A stretch of 64,000 nt of DNA from Rhynchopus euleeides (lineage: Eukaryota > Euglenozoa > Diplonemea > Diplonemida > Diplonemidae). Shown here in pieces: positions 11,916 through 23,445 of this stretch (position 1 is the first letter of the stretch; every line of letters begins with the position of its first letter). The stretch lies in NCBI GenBank assembly GCA_963210315.1, contig OY723311.1, forward strand, positions 1 through 64,000, written 5' to 3'. The notes beneath the pieces were generated by a model. That model worked only from the letters and a program-made list of their open reading frames with translations, had not been told where the DNA came from and ran no database searches. Both the position numbers and the translations under genes were made by a program.

Positions 11916-12002
11916 GCCGGGATGAAATCAACTGGTGTTGGTTGCAGACTTCAAATCTGTAGGCGGGGTGACCCGCAGCGGTTCAATTCCGCCTTCGCGG
12001 TG
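11916..12002 (+). tRNA. tRNA-Sec (UCA), copy 11
   Basis: Copy 11 of 17, same sequence as 686-772. Confidence 0.95.
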
Positions 12003-12684
12003 CCTTTTTTCTGGGTGACAGCCCAGTGCCACTCTTGAAATCAGTCTGCTGAACACACAGTTCGGTTGTATCTTTCGTTGTATTGTATACTCCCCCCAGT
12101 GTTCCCTTCAACAGCCTCAAACCCTTCATTTGGCCACATGGGGGCAGACAATGAAGTGCCTGCTGCCACACTGGAACAGCTTCCCTTCACCAGTTCTTCT
12201 CAGGCAAGGTGCCCACAAACTGGAGATGGAAAAATGCAGGCTTGTGGACCCTGCACACATCATCCTCCAGTTTTGTACACACCACACCCACATCCACGAA
12301 AAATACCTTGAAGACAGCTTGGTGCAAGGTCTTGCCAGAGGTGCAATCTCCTTCCCACACAATCTTGGCAACCGGCACAATGAGCCTGTGAAAAGATCTT
12401 GTGACTGGCACACAACGAATGTGCTTGCCACACAGAATCTTCCAACTGGGCACCACAGGCATGTTGGGTTTGACTGGCACACACAATGAGCCTGTGAAAA
12501 GATCTCGCAACTGTCACAGTTGTGCTGGCCACAAGGTCTTGCAACAGGCACAATGTGCTTGTTAAAAGATCTTGCAACTGACACAGCCTGTCCCAGAATC
12601 TTGCAATTTGCTTTGCTTTGAGCCTGTCCCTCCCTTTGTACACAATGGGGGTGGCTTGATGAGTACAATTCAGAAGACCATATT

Positions 12685-12804
12685 GGATTCGGCCATACTC
12701 TGGTGAATACACCTCATCCCGCCTGATTTGAGAAGTTAAGCACCAGCAGGCCTGGATAGTACTGACGTGGGTGACCAGTTGGGAAGTCCGGGTGCTTGAA
12801 TCCT
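12685..12804 (+). rRNA. 5S ribosomal RNA, copy 12
   Basis: Copy 12 of 17, same sequence as 332-451. Confidence 0.95.
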
Positions 12805-13038
12805 ACAATTTTTGTCGGATTTTGGCTGTGTTTTCCTATGCGTGTTGCACATCGAGAATAGCGCCTGCAGCCACGGTACATCACCTTCGTGACAATGGGA
12901 TGGACAGAACAGTCCAAAGAAACAAACGGCGGTCAGATTATCCTCAGAGAAAATATCTGAAATGGCAATGGGAATTTGTCCATTTTCTGGATATTTTTGG
13001 CAGGTTGGAGTGCTGCCAGGACTTTGCAGGTCACTATT

Positions 13039-13125
13039 GCCGGGATGAAATCAACTGGTGTTGGTTGCAGACTTCAAATCTGTAGGCGGGGTGACCCGCA
13101 GCGGTTCAATTCCGCCTTCGCGGTG
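13039..13125 (+). tRNA. tRNA-Sec (UCA), copy 12
   Basis: Copy 12 of 17, same sequence as 686-772. Confidence 0.95.
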
Positions 13126-13807
13126 CCTTTTTTCTGGGTGACAGCCCAGTGCCACTCTTGAAATCAGTCTGCTGAACACACAGTTCGGTTGTATCTTTCG
13201 TTGTATTGTATACTCCCCCCAGTGTTCCCTTCAACAGCCTCAAACCCTTCATTTGGCCACATGGGGGCAGACAATGAAGTGCCTGCTGCCACACTGGAAC
13301 AGCTTCCCTTCACCAGTTCTTCTCAGGCAAGGTGCCCACAAACTGGAGATGGAAAAATGCAGGCTTGTGGACCCTGCACACATCATCCTCCAGTTTTGTA
13401 CACACCACACCCACATCCACGAAAAATACCTTGAAGACAGCTTGGTGCAAGGTCTTGCCAGAGGTGCAATCTCCTTCCCACACAATCTTGGCAACCGGCA
13501 CAATGAGCCTGTGAAAAGATCTTGTGACTGGCACACAACGAATGTGCTTGCCACACAGAATCTTCCAACTGGGCACCACAGGCATGTTGGGTTTGACTGG
13601 CACACACAATGAGCCTGTGAAAAGATCTCGCAACTGTCACAGTTGTGCTGGCCACAAGGTCTTGCAACAGGCACAATGTGCTTGTTAAAAGATCTTGCAA
13701 CTGACACAGCCTGTCCCAGAATCTTGCAATTTGCTTTGCTTTGAGCCTGTCCCTCCCTTTGTACACAATGGGGGTGGCTTGATGAGTACAATTCAGAAGA
13801 CCATATT

Positions 13808-13927
13808 GGATTCGGCCATACTCTGGTGAATACACCTCATCCCGCCTGATTTGAGAAGTTAAGCACCAGCAGGCCTGGATAGTACTGACGTGGGTGACCA
13901 GTTGGGAAGTCCGGGTGCTTGAATCCT
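13808..13927 (+). rRNA. 5S ribosomal RNA, copy 13
   Basis: Copy 13 of 17, same sequence as 332-451. Confidence 0.95.
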
Positions 13928-14161
13928 ACAATTTTTGTCGGATTTTGGCTGTGTTTTCCTATGCGTGTTGCACATCGAGAATAGCGCCTGCAGCCACGGT
14001 ACATCACCTTCGTGACAATGGGATGGACAGAACAGTCCAAAGAAACAAACGGCGGTCAGATTATCCTCAGAGAAAATATCTGAAATGGCAATGGGAATTT
14101 GTCCATTTTCTGGATATTTTTGGCAGGTTGGAGTGCTGCCAGGACTTTGCAGGTCACTATT

Positions 14162-14248
14162 GCCGGGATGAAATCAACTGGTGTTGGTTGCAGACTTCAA
14201 ATCTGTAGGCGGGGTGACCCGCAGCGGTTCAATTCCGCCTTCGCGGTG
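14162..14248 (+). tRNA. tRNA-Sec (UCA), copy 13
   Basis: Copy 13 of 17, same sequence as 686-772. Confidence 0.95.
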
Positions 14249-14930
14249 CCTTTTTTCTGGGTGACAGCCCAGTGCCACTCTTGAAATCAGTCTGCTGAAC
14301 ACACAGTTCGGTTGTATCTTTCGTTGTATTGTATACTCCCCCCAGTGTTCCCTTCAACAGCCTCAAACCCTTCATTTGGCCACATGGGGGCAGACAATGA
14401 AGTGCCTGCTGCCACACTGGAACAGCTTCCCTTCACCAGTTCTTCTCAGGCAAGGTGCCCACAAACTGGAGATGGAAAAATGCAGGCTTGTGGACCCTGC
14501 ACACATCATCCTCCAGTTTTGTACACACCACACCCACATCCACGAAAAATACCTTGAAGACAGCTTGGTGCAAGGTCTTGCCAGAGGTGCAATCTCCTTC
14601 CCACACAATCTTGGCAACCGGCACAATGAGCCTGTGAAAAGATCTTGTGACTGGCACACAACGAATGTGCTTGCCACACAGAATCTTCCAACTGGGCACC
14701 ACAGGCATGTTGGGTTTGACTGGCACACACAATGAGCCTGTGAAAAGATCTCGCAACTGTCACAGTTGTGCTGGCCACAAGGTCTTGCAACAGGCACAAT
14801 GTGCTTGTTAAAAGATCTTGCAACTGACACAGCCTGTCCCAGAATCTTGCAATTTGCTTTGCTTTGAGCCTGTCCCTCCCTTTGTACACAATGGGGGTGG
14901 CTTGATGAGTACAATTCAGAAGACCATATT

Positions 14931-15050
14931 GGATTCGGCCATACTCTGGTGAATACACCTCATCCCGCCTGATTTGAGAAGTTAAGCACCAGCAGGCCTG
15001 GATAGTACTGACGTGGGTGACCAGTTGGGAAGTCCGGGTGCTTGAATCCT
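14931..15050 (+). rRNA. 5S ribosomal RNA, copy 14
   Basis: Copy 14 of 17, same sequence as 332-451. Confidence 0.95.
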
Positions 15051-15284
15051 ACAATTTTTGTCGGATTTTGGCTGTGTTTTCCTATGCGTGTTGCACATCG
15101 AGAATAGCGCCTGCAGCCACGGTACATCACCTTCGTGACAATGGGATGGACAGAACAGTCCAAAGAAACAAACGGCGGTCAGATTATCCTCAGAGAAAAT
15201 ATCTGAAATGGCAATGGGAATTTGTCCATTTTCTGGATATTTTTGGCAGGTTGGAGTGCTGCCAGGACTTTGCAGGTCACTATT

Positions 15285-15371
15285 GCCGGGATGAAATCAA
15301 CTGGTGTTGGTTGCAGACTTCAAATCTGTAGGCGGGGTGACCCGCAGCGGTTCAATTCCGCCTTCGCGGTG
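15285..15371 (+). tRNA. tRNA-Sec (UCA), copy 14
   Basis: Copy 14 of 17, same sequence as 686-772. Confidence 0.95.
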
Positions 15372-16053
15372 CCTTTTTTCTGGGTGACAGCCCAGTGCCA
15401 CTCTTGAAATCAGTCTGCTGAACACACAGTTCGGTTGTATCTTTCGTTGTATTGTATACTCCCCCCAGTGTTCCCTTCAACAGCCTCAAACCCTTCATTT
15501 GGCCACATGGGGGCAGACAATGAAGTGCCTGCTGCCACACTGGAACAGCTTCCCTTCACCAGTTCTTCTCAGGCAAGGTGCCCACAAACTGGAGATGGAA
15601 AAATGCAGGCTTGTGGACCCTGCACACATCATCCTCCAGTTTTGTACACACCACACCCACATCCACGAAAAATACCTTGAAGACAGCTTGGTGCAAGGTC
15701 TTGCCAGAGGTGCAATCTCCTTCCCACACAATCTTGGCAACCGGCACAATGAGCCTGTGAAAAGATCTTGTGACTGGCACACAACGAATGTGCTTGCCAC
15801 ACAGAATCTTCCAACTGGGCACCACAGGCATGTTGGGTTTGACTGGCACACACAATGAGCCTGTGAAAAGATCTCGCAACTGTCACAGTTGTGCTGGCCA
15901 CAAGGTCTTGCAACAGGCACAATGTGCTTGTTAAAAGATCTTGCAACTGACACAGCCTGTCCCAGAATCTTGCAATTTGCTTTGCTTTGAGCCTGTCCCT
16001 CCCTTTGTACACAATGGGGGTGGCTTGATGAGTACAATTCAGAAGACCATATT

Positions 16054-16173
16054 GGATTCGGCCATACTCTGGTGAATACACCTCATCCCGCCTGATTTGA
16101 GAAGTTAAGCACCAGCAGGCCTGGATAGTACTGACGTGGGTGACCAGTTGGGAAGTCCGGGTGCTTGAATCCT
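16054..16173 (+). rRNA. 5S ribosomal RNA, copy 15
   Basis: Copy 15 of 17, same sequence as 332-451. Confidence 0.95.
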
Positions 16174-16407
16174 ACAATTTTTGTCGGATTTTGGCTGTGT
16201 TTTCCTATGCGTGTTGCACATCGAGAATAGCGCCTGCAGCCACGGTACATCACCTTCGTGACAATGGGATGGACAGAACAGTCCAAAGAAACAAACGGCG
16301 GTCAGATTATCCTCAGAGAAAATATCTGAAATGGCAATGGGAATTTGTCCATTTTCTGGATATTTTTGGCAGGTTGGAGTGCTGCCAGGACTTTGCAGGT
16401 CACTATT

Positions 16408-16494
16408 GCCGGGATGAAATCAACTGGTGTTGGTTGCAGACTTCAAATCTGTAGGCGGGGTGACCCGCAGCGGTTCAATTCCGCCTTCGCGGTG
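16408..16494 (+). tRNA. tRNA-Sec (UCA), copy 15
   Basis: Copy 15 of 17, same sequence as 686-772. Confidence 0.95.
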
Positions 16495-17176
16495 CCTTTT
16501 TTCTGGGTGACAGCCCAGTGCCACTCTTGAAATCAGTCTGCTGAACACACAGTTCGGTTGTATCTTTCGTTGTATTGTATACTCCCCCCAGTGTTCCCTT
16601 CAACAGCCTCAAACCCTTCATTTGGCCACATGGGGGCAGACAATGAAGTGCCTGCTGCCACACTGGAACAGCTTCCCTTCACCAGTTCTTCTCAGGCAAG
16701 GTGCCCACAAACTGGAGATGGAAAAATGCAGGCTTGTGGACCCTGCACACATCATCCTCCAGTTTTGTACACACCACACCCACATCCACGAAAAATACCT
16801 TGAAGACAGCTTGGTGCAAGGTCTTGCCAGAGGTGCAATCTCCTTCCCACACAATCTTGGCAACCGGCACAATGAGCCTGTGAAAAGATCTTGTGACTGG
16901 CACACAACGAATGTGCTTGCCACACAGAATCTTCCAACTGGGCACCACAGGCATGTTGGGTTTGACTGGCACACACAATGAGCCTGTGAAAAGATCTCGC
17001 AACTGTCACAGTTGTGCTGGCCACAAGGTCTTGCAACAGGCACAATGTGCTTGTTAAAAGATCTTGCAACTGACACAGCCTGTCCCAGAATCTTGCAATT
17101 TGCTTTGCTTTGAGCCTGTCCCTCCCTTTGTACACAATGGGGGTGGCTTGATGAGTACAATTCAGAAGACCATATT

Positions 17177-17296
17177 GGATTCGGCCATACTCTGGTGAAT
17201 ACACCTCATCCCGCCTGATTTGAGAAGTTAAGCACCAGCAGGCCTGGATAGTACTGACGTGGGTGACCAGTTGGGAAGTCCGGGTGCTTGAATCCT
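17177..17296 (+). rRNA. 5S ribosomal RNA, copy 16
   Basis: Copy 16 of 17, same sequence as 332-451. Confidence 0.95.
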
Positions 17297-17530
17297 ACAA
17301 TTTTTGTCGGATTTTGGCTGTGTTTTCCTATGCGTGTTGCACATCGAGAATAGCGCCTGCAGCCACGGTACATCACCTTCGTGACAATGGGATGGACAGA
17401 ACAGTCCAAAGAAACAAACGGCGGTCAGATTATCCTCAGAGAAAATATCTGAAATGGCAATGGGAATTTGTCCATTTTCTGGATATTTTTGGCAGGTTGG
17501 AGTGCTGCCAGGACTTTGCAGGTCACTATT

Positions 17531-17617
17531 GCCGGGATGAAATCAACTGGTGTTGGTTGCAGACTTCAAATCTGTAGGCGGGGTGACCCGCAGCGGTTCA
17601 ATTCCGCCTTCGCGGTG
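17531..17617 (+). tRNA. tRNA-Sec (UCA), copy 16
   Basis: Copy 16 of 17, same sequence as 686-772. Confidence 0.95.
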
Positions 17618-18299
17618 CCTTTTTTCTGGGTGACAGCCCAGTGCCACTCTTGAAATCAGTCTGCTGAACACACAGTTCGGTTGTATCTTTCGTTGTATTG
17701 TATACTCCCCCCAGTGTTCCCTTCAACAGCCTCAAACCCTTCATTTGGCCACATGGGGGCAGACAATGAAGTGCCTGCTGCCACACTGGAACAGCTTCCC
17801 TTCACCAGTTCTTCTCAGGCAAGGTGCCCACAAACTGGAGATGGAAAAATGCAGGCTTGTGGACCCTGCACACATCATCCTCCAGTTTTGTACACACCAC
17901 ACCCACATCCACGAAAAATACCTTGAAGACAGCTTGGTGCAAGGTCTTGCCAGAGGTGCAATCTCCTTCCCACACAATCTTGGCAACCGGCACAATGAGC
18001 CTGTGAAAAGATCTTGTGACTGGCACACAACGAATGTGCTTGCCACACAGAATCTTCCAACTGGGCACCACAGGCATGTTGGGTTTGACTGGCACACACA
18101 ATGAGCCTGTGAAAAGATCTCGCAACTGTCACAGTTGTGCTGGCCACAAGGTCTTGCAACAGGCACAATGTGCTTGTTAAAAGATCTTGCAACTGACACA
18201 GCCTGTCCCAGAATCTTGCAATTTGCTTTGCTTTGAGCCTGTCCCTCCCTTTGTACACAATGGGGGTGGCTTGATGAGTACAATTCAGAAGACCATATT

Positions 18300-18419
18300 G
18301 GATTCGGCCATACTCTGGTGAATACACCTCATCCCGCCTGATTTGAGAAGTTAAGCACCAGCAGGCCTGGATAGTACTGACGTGGGTGACCAGTTGGGAA
18401 GTCCGGGTGCTTGAATCCT
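18300..18419 (+). rRNA. 5S ribosomal RNA, copy 17
   Basis: Last copy before the array ends; same sequence as 332-451. Confidence 0.95.
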
Positions 18420-18653
18420 ACAATTTTTGTCGGATTTTGGCTGTGTTTTCCTATGCGTGTTGCACATCGAGAATAGCGCCTGCAGCCACGGTACATCACC
18501 TTCGTGACAATGGGATGGACAGAACAGTCCAAAGAAACAAACGGCGGTCAGATTATCCTCAGAGAAAATATCTGAAATGGCAATGGGAATTTGTCCATTT
18601 TCTGGATATTTTTGGCAGGTTGGAGTGCTGCCAGGACTTTGCAGGTCACTATT

Positions 18654-18740
18654 GCCGGGATGAAATCAACTGGTGTTGGTTGCAGACTTCAAATCTGTAG
18701 GCGGGGTGACCCGCAGCGGTTCAATTCCGCCTTCGCGGTG
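18654..18740 (+). tRNA. tRNA-Sec (UCA), copy 17
   Basis: Last copy before the array ends at 19167; same sequence as 686-772. Confidence 0.95.
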
Positions 18741-19422
18741 CCTTTTTTCTGGGTGACAGCCCAGTGCCACTCTTGAAATCAGTCTGCTGAACACACAGTT
18801 CGGTTGTATCTTTCGTTGTATTGTATACTCCCCCCAGTGTTCCCTTCAACAGCCTCAAACCCTTCATTTGGCCACATGGGGGCAGACAATGAAGTGCCTG
18901 CTGCCACACTGGAACAGCTTCCCTTCACCAGTTCTTCTCAGGCAAGGTGCCCACAAACTGGAGATGGAAAAATGCAGGCTTGTGGACCCTGCACACATCA
19001 TCCTCCAGTTTTGTACACACCACACCCACATCCACGAAAAATACCTTGAAGACAGCTTGGTGCAAGGTCTTGCCAGAGGTGCAATCTCCTTCCCACACAA
19101 TCTTGGCAACCGGCACAATGAGCCTGTGAAAAGATCTTGTGACTGGCACACAACGAATGTGCTTGCCTCCTGAGTAGGCACTGCCTGCCGTCAGCTCCGG
19201 GCATCACCTCACCCCTCATAGGGTGGACGACTCGCCCAACTTTTCAGCTAAGCTACTGTGACAAAAAATATTGGCTTCAAAAAAAGAAATTCCTGGGTTT
19301 CTCGGCCACTTTTGAGGTAATTGCGCGACAGTCCTGAAGTTGGGAACCCCAAATGTGGAAAAGCAACACCGAAAACTCGATTTTCGGGCCCCACACTGTA
19401 GACACAATGTGAATTTTCGGGG

Positions 19423-19723
19423 GTACCTGGGACCCCCCGTGTTTAAGTCCCCCCCCTGGAGGCGACTTTCGGCCAGGGGGGGGCTTAAACACGGGGGTGG
19501 CACGGTGGAGACCAAGAAGACCTCTTCCGCTTCCGTCGTATGGGGGTGATTCCGGTCCGGATGGACTTTTGGCACCCCACTTTTCGACTCTGACAGCACC
19601 TGGAGGGCACCAGGTGGCCTAGCGGCCACCTGATGACCCTCCAGACCAGCCCACTCCCGTGTTTAGGTCCACCTGTGCTTAAGTCCCCCCTGGGGGGACT
19701 TTTACACGGGTGGTCCCAGGTAC
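19423..19723 (+). mobile_element. Palindromic-ended short element, copy A
   Basis: About 301 bp bounded by GTACCTGGGACC and GGTCCCAGGTAC, with CCCGTGTTTAAGTCCCCC-type sequence just inside each end and again internally. A related copy in the opposite orientation lies at 33857-34244; both share a central block (the ACCAAGAAGACCTCTTCC side and the CACCTGGAGGGCACCAGGTG side). It carries no protein gene. The size and inverted ends suit a MITE-like non-autonomous element; the target-site duplication is unclear. Confidence 0.6.
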
Positions 19724-20009
19724 GAGCAGTGATCTCGTGCCAGGGCTGGCATGGCCCGACCTCAACATTTTCCCATCACATGTTGTGGAGAGGCCAGACT
19801 ATCTTCAGTAGACTTTGGGTTTTTGAGTTCGGCCGGGTGAAAATGCGGCGCAGCGTGCGAAAACCCAACGCCACCATGAGAGGCAGGTGGATGAAGCTTG
19901 ATGACTCAGTCGCGCCGAATCGTACCCAAGTGAAGGACTATCCCCTGGAATGCGACACAGCACCAACCGGTGTGAGACGTGCCTTCAAAATCCTGAAGGA
20001 TGTTCACCG

Positions 20010-22055
20010 ACCAATAAAGCGACCAGATGGCGGTCCCAAATTTGGGACCGACCCATAAAGCGACCAGATGGTGGTCTCAAATTTGGGACCGACCGATAAA
20101 GCGACCAGATGGTGGTCCCAAATTTGGGACCGACCGAAAAATTGACCAGAGGGCGGTCCCAAATTTGGGACCGACCCATAAAGCGACCAGATGGCGGTCC
20201 CAAATTTGGGACCGACCGAGAAAGCGACCAGATGGTGGTCCCACAATTGGGACCGACCAAAAAAGCGACCAGATGGCGGTCCCAAAATTGGGACCGACCG
20301 AGAAAGCGACCAGATGGTGGTCCCAAATTTGGGACCGACCGAAAAATTGGCCAGATGGCGGTCCCAAATTTGGGACCGACCGAGAAAGCGACCAGATGGT
20401 GGTCCCAAATTTGGGACCGACCGAAAAATTGACCAGATGGCGGTCCCAAATTTGGGACCGACCAATAAAGCGACCAGATGGCGGTCCCAAATTTGGGACC
20501 GACCCATAAAGCGACCAGATGGCGGTCCCAAAATTGGGACCGACCGAGAAAGCGACCAGATGGCGGTCCCAAATTTGGGACCACCATCTGGTCGCTTTCT
20601 CGGTCGGTCCCAAATTTGGGACCGCCATCTGGTCAATTTTTCGGTCGGTCCCAAATTTGGGACCACCATCTGGTCGCTTTATGGGTCGGTCCCAAATTTG
20701 GGACCGCCATCTGGTCGCTTTGTTGGTCGGTCCCAAATTTGGGACCACCATCTGGTCGCTTTATTGGTCGGTCCCAAATTTGGGACCGCCATCTGGCCAA
20801 TTTTTCGGTCGGTCCCAAATTTGGGACCACCATCTGGTCGCTTTATCGGTCGGTCCCAAAGTTGGGACCGCCATCTGGTCAATTTTTCGGTCGGTCCCAA
20901 ATTTGGGACCACCATCTGGTCGCTTTCTCGGTCGGTCCCAAATTTGGGACCACCATCTGGTCGCTTTCTCGGTCGGTCCCAAATTTGGGACCGCCATCTG
21001 GTCGCTTTGTTGGTCGGTCCCAAATTTGGGACCGCCATCTGGTCGCTTTATGGGTCGGTCCCAAAATTGGGACCACCATCTGGTCGCTTTACGGGTCGGT
21101 CCCAAACTTGGGACCGCCATCTGGCCAATTTTTCGGTCGGTCCCAAATTTGGGACCACCATCTGGTCGCTTTATCGGTCGGTCCCAAAGTTGGGACCGCC
21201 ATCTGGTCAATTTTTCGGTCGGTCCCAAATTTGGGACCACCATCTGGTCGCTTTGTTGGTCGGTCCCAAATTTGGGACCACCATCTGGTCGCTTTCTCGG
21301 TCGGTCCCAAATTTGGGACCGCCATCTGGTCGCTTTGTTGGTCGGTCCCAAATTTGGGACCGCCATCTGGTCGCTTTATGGGTCGGTCCCAAAATTGGGA
21401 CCACCATCTGGTCGCTTTACGGGTCGGTCCCAAACTTGGGACCGCCATCTGGCCAATTTTTCGGTCGGTCCCAAATTTGGGACCACCATCTGGTCGCTTT
21501 CTCGGTCGGTCCCAAATTTGGGACCGCTACCTGGTCGCTTTGTTGGTCGGTCCCAAATTTGGGACCACCATCTGGTCGCTTTGTTGGTCGGTCCCAAATT
21601 TGGGACCACCATCTGGTCGCTTTATTGGTCGGTCCCAAATTTGGGACCGCCATCTGGTCGCTTTATGGGTCGGTCCCAAAATTGGGACCACCATCTGGTC
21701 GCTTTACGGGTCGGTCCCAAATTTGGGACCGCCATCTGGCCAATTTTTCGGTCGGTCCCAAATTTGGGACCACCATCTGGTCGCTTTCTCGGTCGGTCCC
21801 AAATTTGGGACCGCCATCTGGTCGCTTTGTTGGTCGGTCCCAAATTTGGGACCGCCATCTGGTCGCTTTATGGGTCGGTCCCAAATTTGGGACTGCCATC
21901 TGGTCAATTTTTCGGTCGGTCCCAAATTTGGGACCACCATCTGGTCGCTTTATCGGTCGGTCCCAAATTTGGGACCGCCATCTGGTCGCTTTGTTGGTCG
22001 GTCCCTAATTTGGGACCACCATCTGGTCCATTTTTCGGTGGGTCCCAAGTTTGGG
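20010..22055. repeat. 41-bp minisatellite with one orientation switch
   Basis: About 50 imperfect copies of a 41-bp unit built from GGTCCCAAATTTGGGACC, a palindrome, plus GACC-(AATAAAG or GAAAAATT)-GACCAGATGGC. The left arm (20010-20573, about 14 units) runs one way and the right arm (20574-22055, about 36 units) the other; they meet at a palindrome centred on 20573/20574. Unit variants differ by a few bases in the linker (CTCGGTC, TTGTTGGTC, TTATGGGTC and so on). Frames stay open on both strands for up to about 600 codons only because the unit lacks stops in all frames; I do not regard these as genes. Confidence 0.95.
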
Positions 22056-22682
22056 ATGAGGAACTCCGTGGGCACTATTGGTCGCCCTTCGGTCGCCACC
22101 TGTTCAGACCCCTTTTCAGGGGATTTGAGCCCCAGAGAGACCTCCTGGACCGGTTTTCTGGTGTTTTATGCTCTTCCCGACCCTGTCCTGGCCCACAATG
22201 TGGTCTGGAGCGAGGTTCTGCTGATTTCCGCCTGATGCGGACCCTCCTTTGGGGTCCTCCATTTATTTTGCGTCTGACCGTCGCCTTCCCCACCTAGTTC
22301 ACGAGGGCAAGGTGAAAAACCGTTTTTTAACCCCAAAAATGGCATTTCCCGGGTGGCGACCTCTGGCGACCTCTGAAAAATGTGCCCAAAAAGTGATTTT
22401 TGGGACCTTGCGGACCTAGAAAACACAAAGGGAAAAAAATATATTTTTTGTCACACCCCCTCTTGGGGCGGTACGCCAGTCTACCCCTCACCCCCAGTGC
22501 TGCTCAACCACGTGTCCATCAGGAGCCACGTCGCTGCGTGGTGCACTCCAGAGGGAGGCCTCTGCACCACCTCATGCCGACACACCAAACGTCCTCCCTT
22601 CGAGGCGAGGGCACCGGGAGGGGAAGCCCGGGTCGGCACCCCCCCCCCAAGGCCTGAGGTCCTGCCTGATAATTGACGGTCC

Positions 22683-22697
22683 CGGGTTCAAAACCCG
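22683..22697 (+). other. tRNA-like T-arm / B-box
   Basis: A 4-bp stem CGGG/CCCG encloses the 7-base loop TTCAAAA, with GGTTCAAAACC matching the B-box consensus. A second perfect B box, GGTTCGATTCC, lies at 22906-22916 but without a convincing stem. I could not fold a full tRNA around either, so these may be remnants of tRNA-derived elements or chance matches. Confidence 0.25.
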
Positions 22698-23370
22698 CTC
22701 AGGTGCTGCGTGTCGTCGACACCGTGACTGCGGCAGTCGACATCCCAGACGGGTCGCCCCTCCTCTGTGCAAAGTACACCCGGGCGAGGCTCCCCTCGGG
22801 GGAACGCCGTCGGGAGATGTGCTGGAGCCACCGCGCTCGATTCTGGGTTGTCCGCCATGTGCTGTCATGGAGCCTGTGTATTCGGGCGTGAAAACCGTAG
22901 GTGGTGGTTCGATTCCCAGAACTTGGGTAGGATATCCTATGGGATAACCTCCACGGGATGTTGCTTCTCGCGTTGGATATCCTACACCAAGGTGGAACCC
23001 TGCAGAAGACACGAGAGTAACAGCGAGGGACATCCCACGGATATCCCGCTCTGTTACCTCTCTGTTCCCTCGGGTACCCCGAGAGAACGTCATCCCCCTT
23101 CGGCCTGGGCTTGTGCCACTGGCTGGGCTGCTTCTTGTACAGGTCGATAGAGTGAACGCGCTGGGTTATTGCGCCAGGTACTAGCTTCGGCAAACTGCAG
23201 CATAGTGGGTGGCTCTCCAGTTGTGCTGGGAAGATGGTGGAGGGTCACCAATATTGTGAGGCGGCTCATTTTTCAGCATTCCTGAGCGAAAATCCCTCAG
23301 TACAACACCTCCCCCCCCCGTCTGCAAAGGCAAAACGGGTAGTGTCCGCCACTTTGGAGCTAATTTTGAC

Positions 23371-23445
23371 CCGAGTTTGGCGGAGTTGGGCGGCGTTGGG
23401 CGGTGTTGGGCGGAGTTGGGCGGTGGTGTGGCGGCGTTCGGCGGA
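23371..23445 (+). repeat. 10-bp minisatellite (CGGNGTTGGG)
   Basis: Five clear units in exact 10-bp register from 23380 to 23430, with decayed units at either side. Confidence 0.85.

Larger units (their letters stand above)
1..19167 (+). repeat. Tandem array of 1123-bp 5S rRNA / tRNA-Sec units
   Basis: An 1123-bp unit repeats head to tail about 17.07 times; base 1 of the window matches base 1124, and so on. The array is already running at the left edge and stops inside a unit at 19167, where the sequence leaves the repeat (unit continues ACACAG, flank continues TCCTGAG). I saw no difference between copies. Each unit holds a 5S rRNA gene, a tRNA-Sec gene about 234 bp downstream on the same strand, and a spacer of about 680 bp with degenerate short subrepeats. 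Short open frames in the unit recur in every copy, overlap on both strands, resemble nothing, and are not counted as genes. Confidence 0.98.

Noticed and set aside
1..19167. CRISPR-like or satellite-only reading of the tandem array
   Set aside because: Unit length, identical spacers and the presence of 5S and tRNA genes rule out CRISPR; it is a gene-bearing array.
19985..22297. Frames of 200-605 codons on both strands of the minisatellite (peptides like GPKFGTDRKIDQ)
   Set aside because: The 41-bp unit has no stops in several frames; the same peptide repeats with all frames open. This is a repeat effect, not coding evidence.
22572..23193. Overlapping 164-173-codon minus-strand frames
   Set aside because: Two frames are open over the same DNA with Arg/Ser/Pro/Gly-rich composition, and B-box-like elements lie there; non-coding is more likely.
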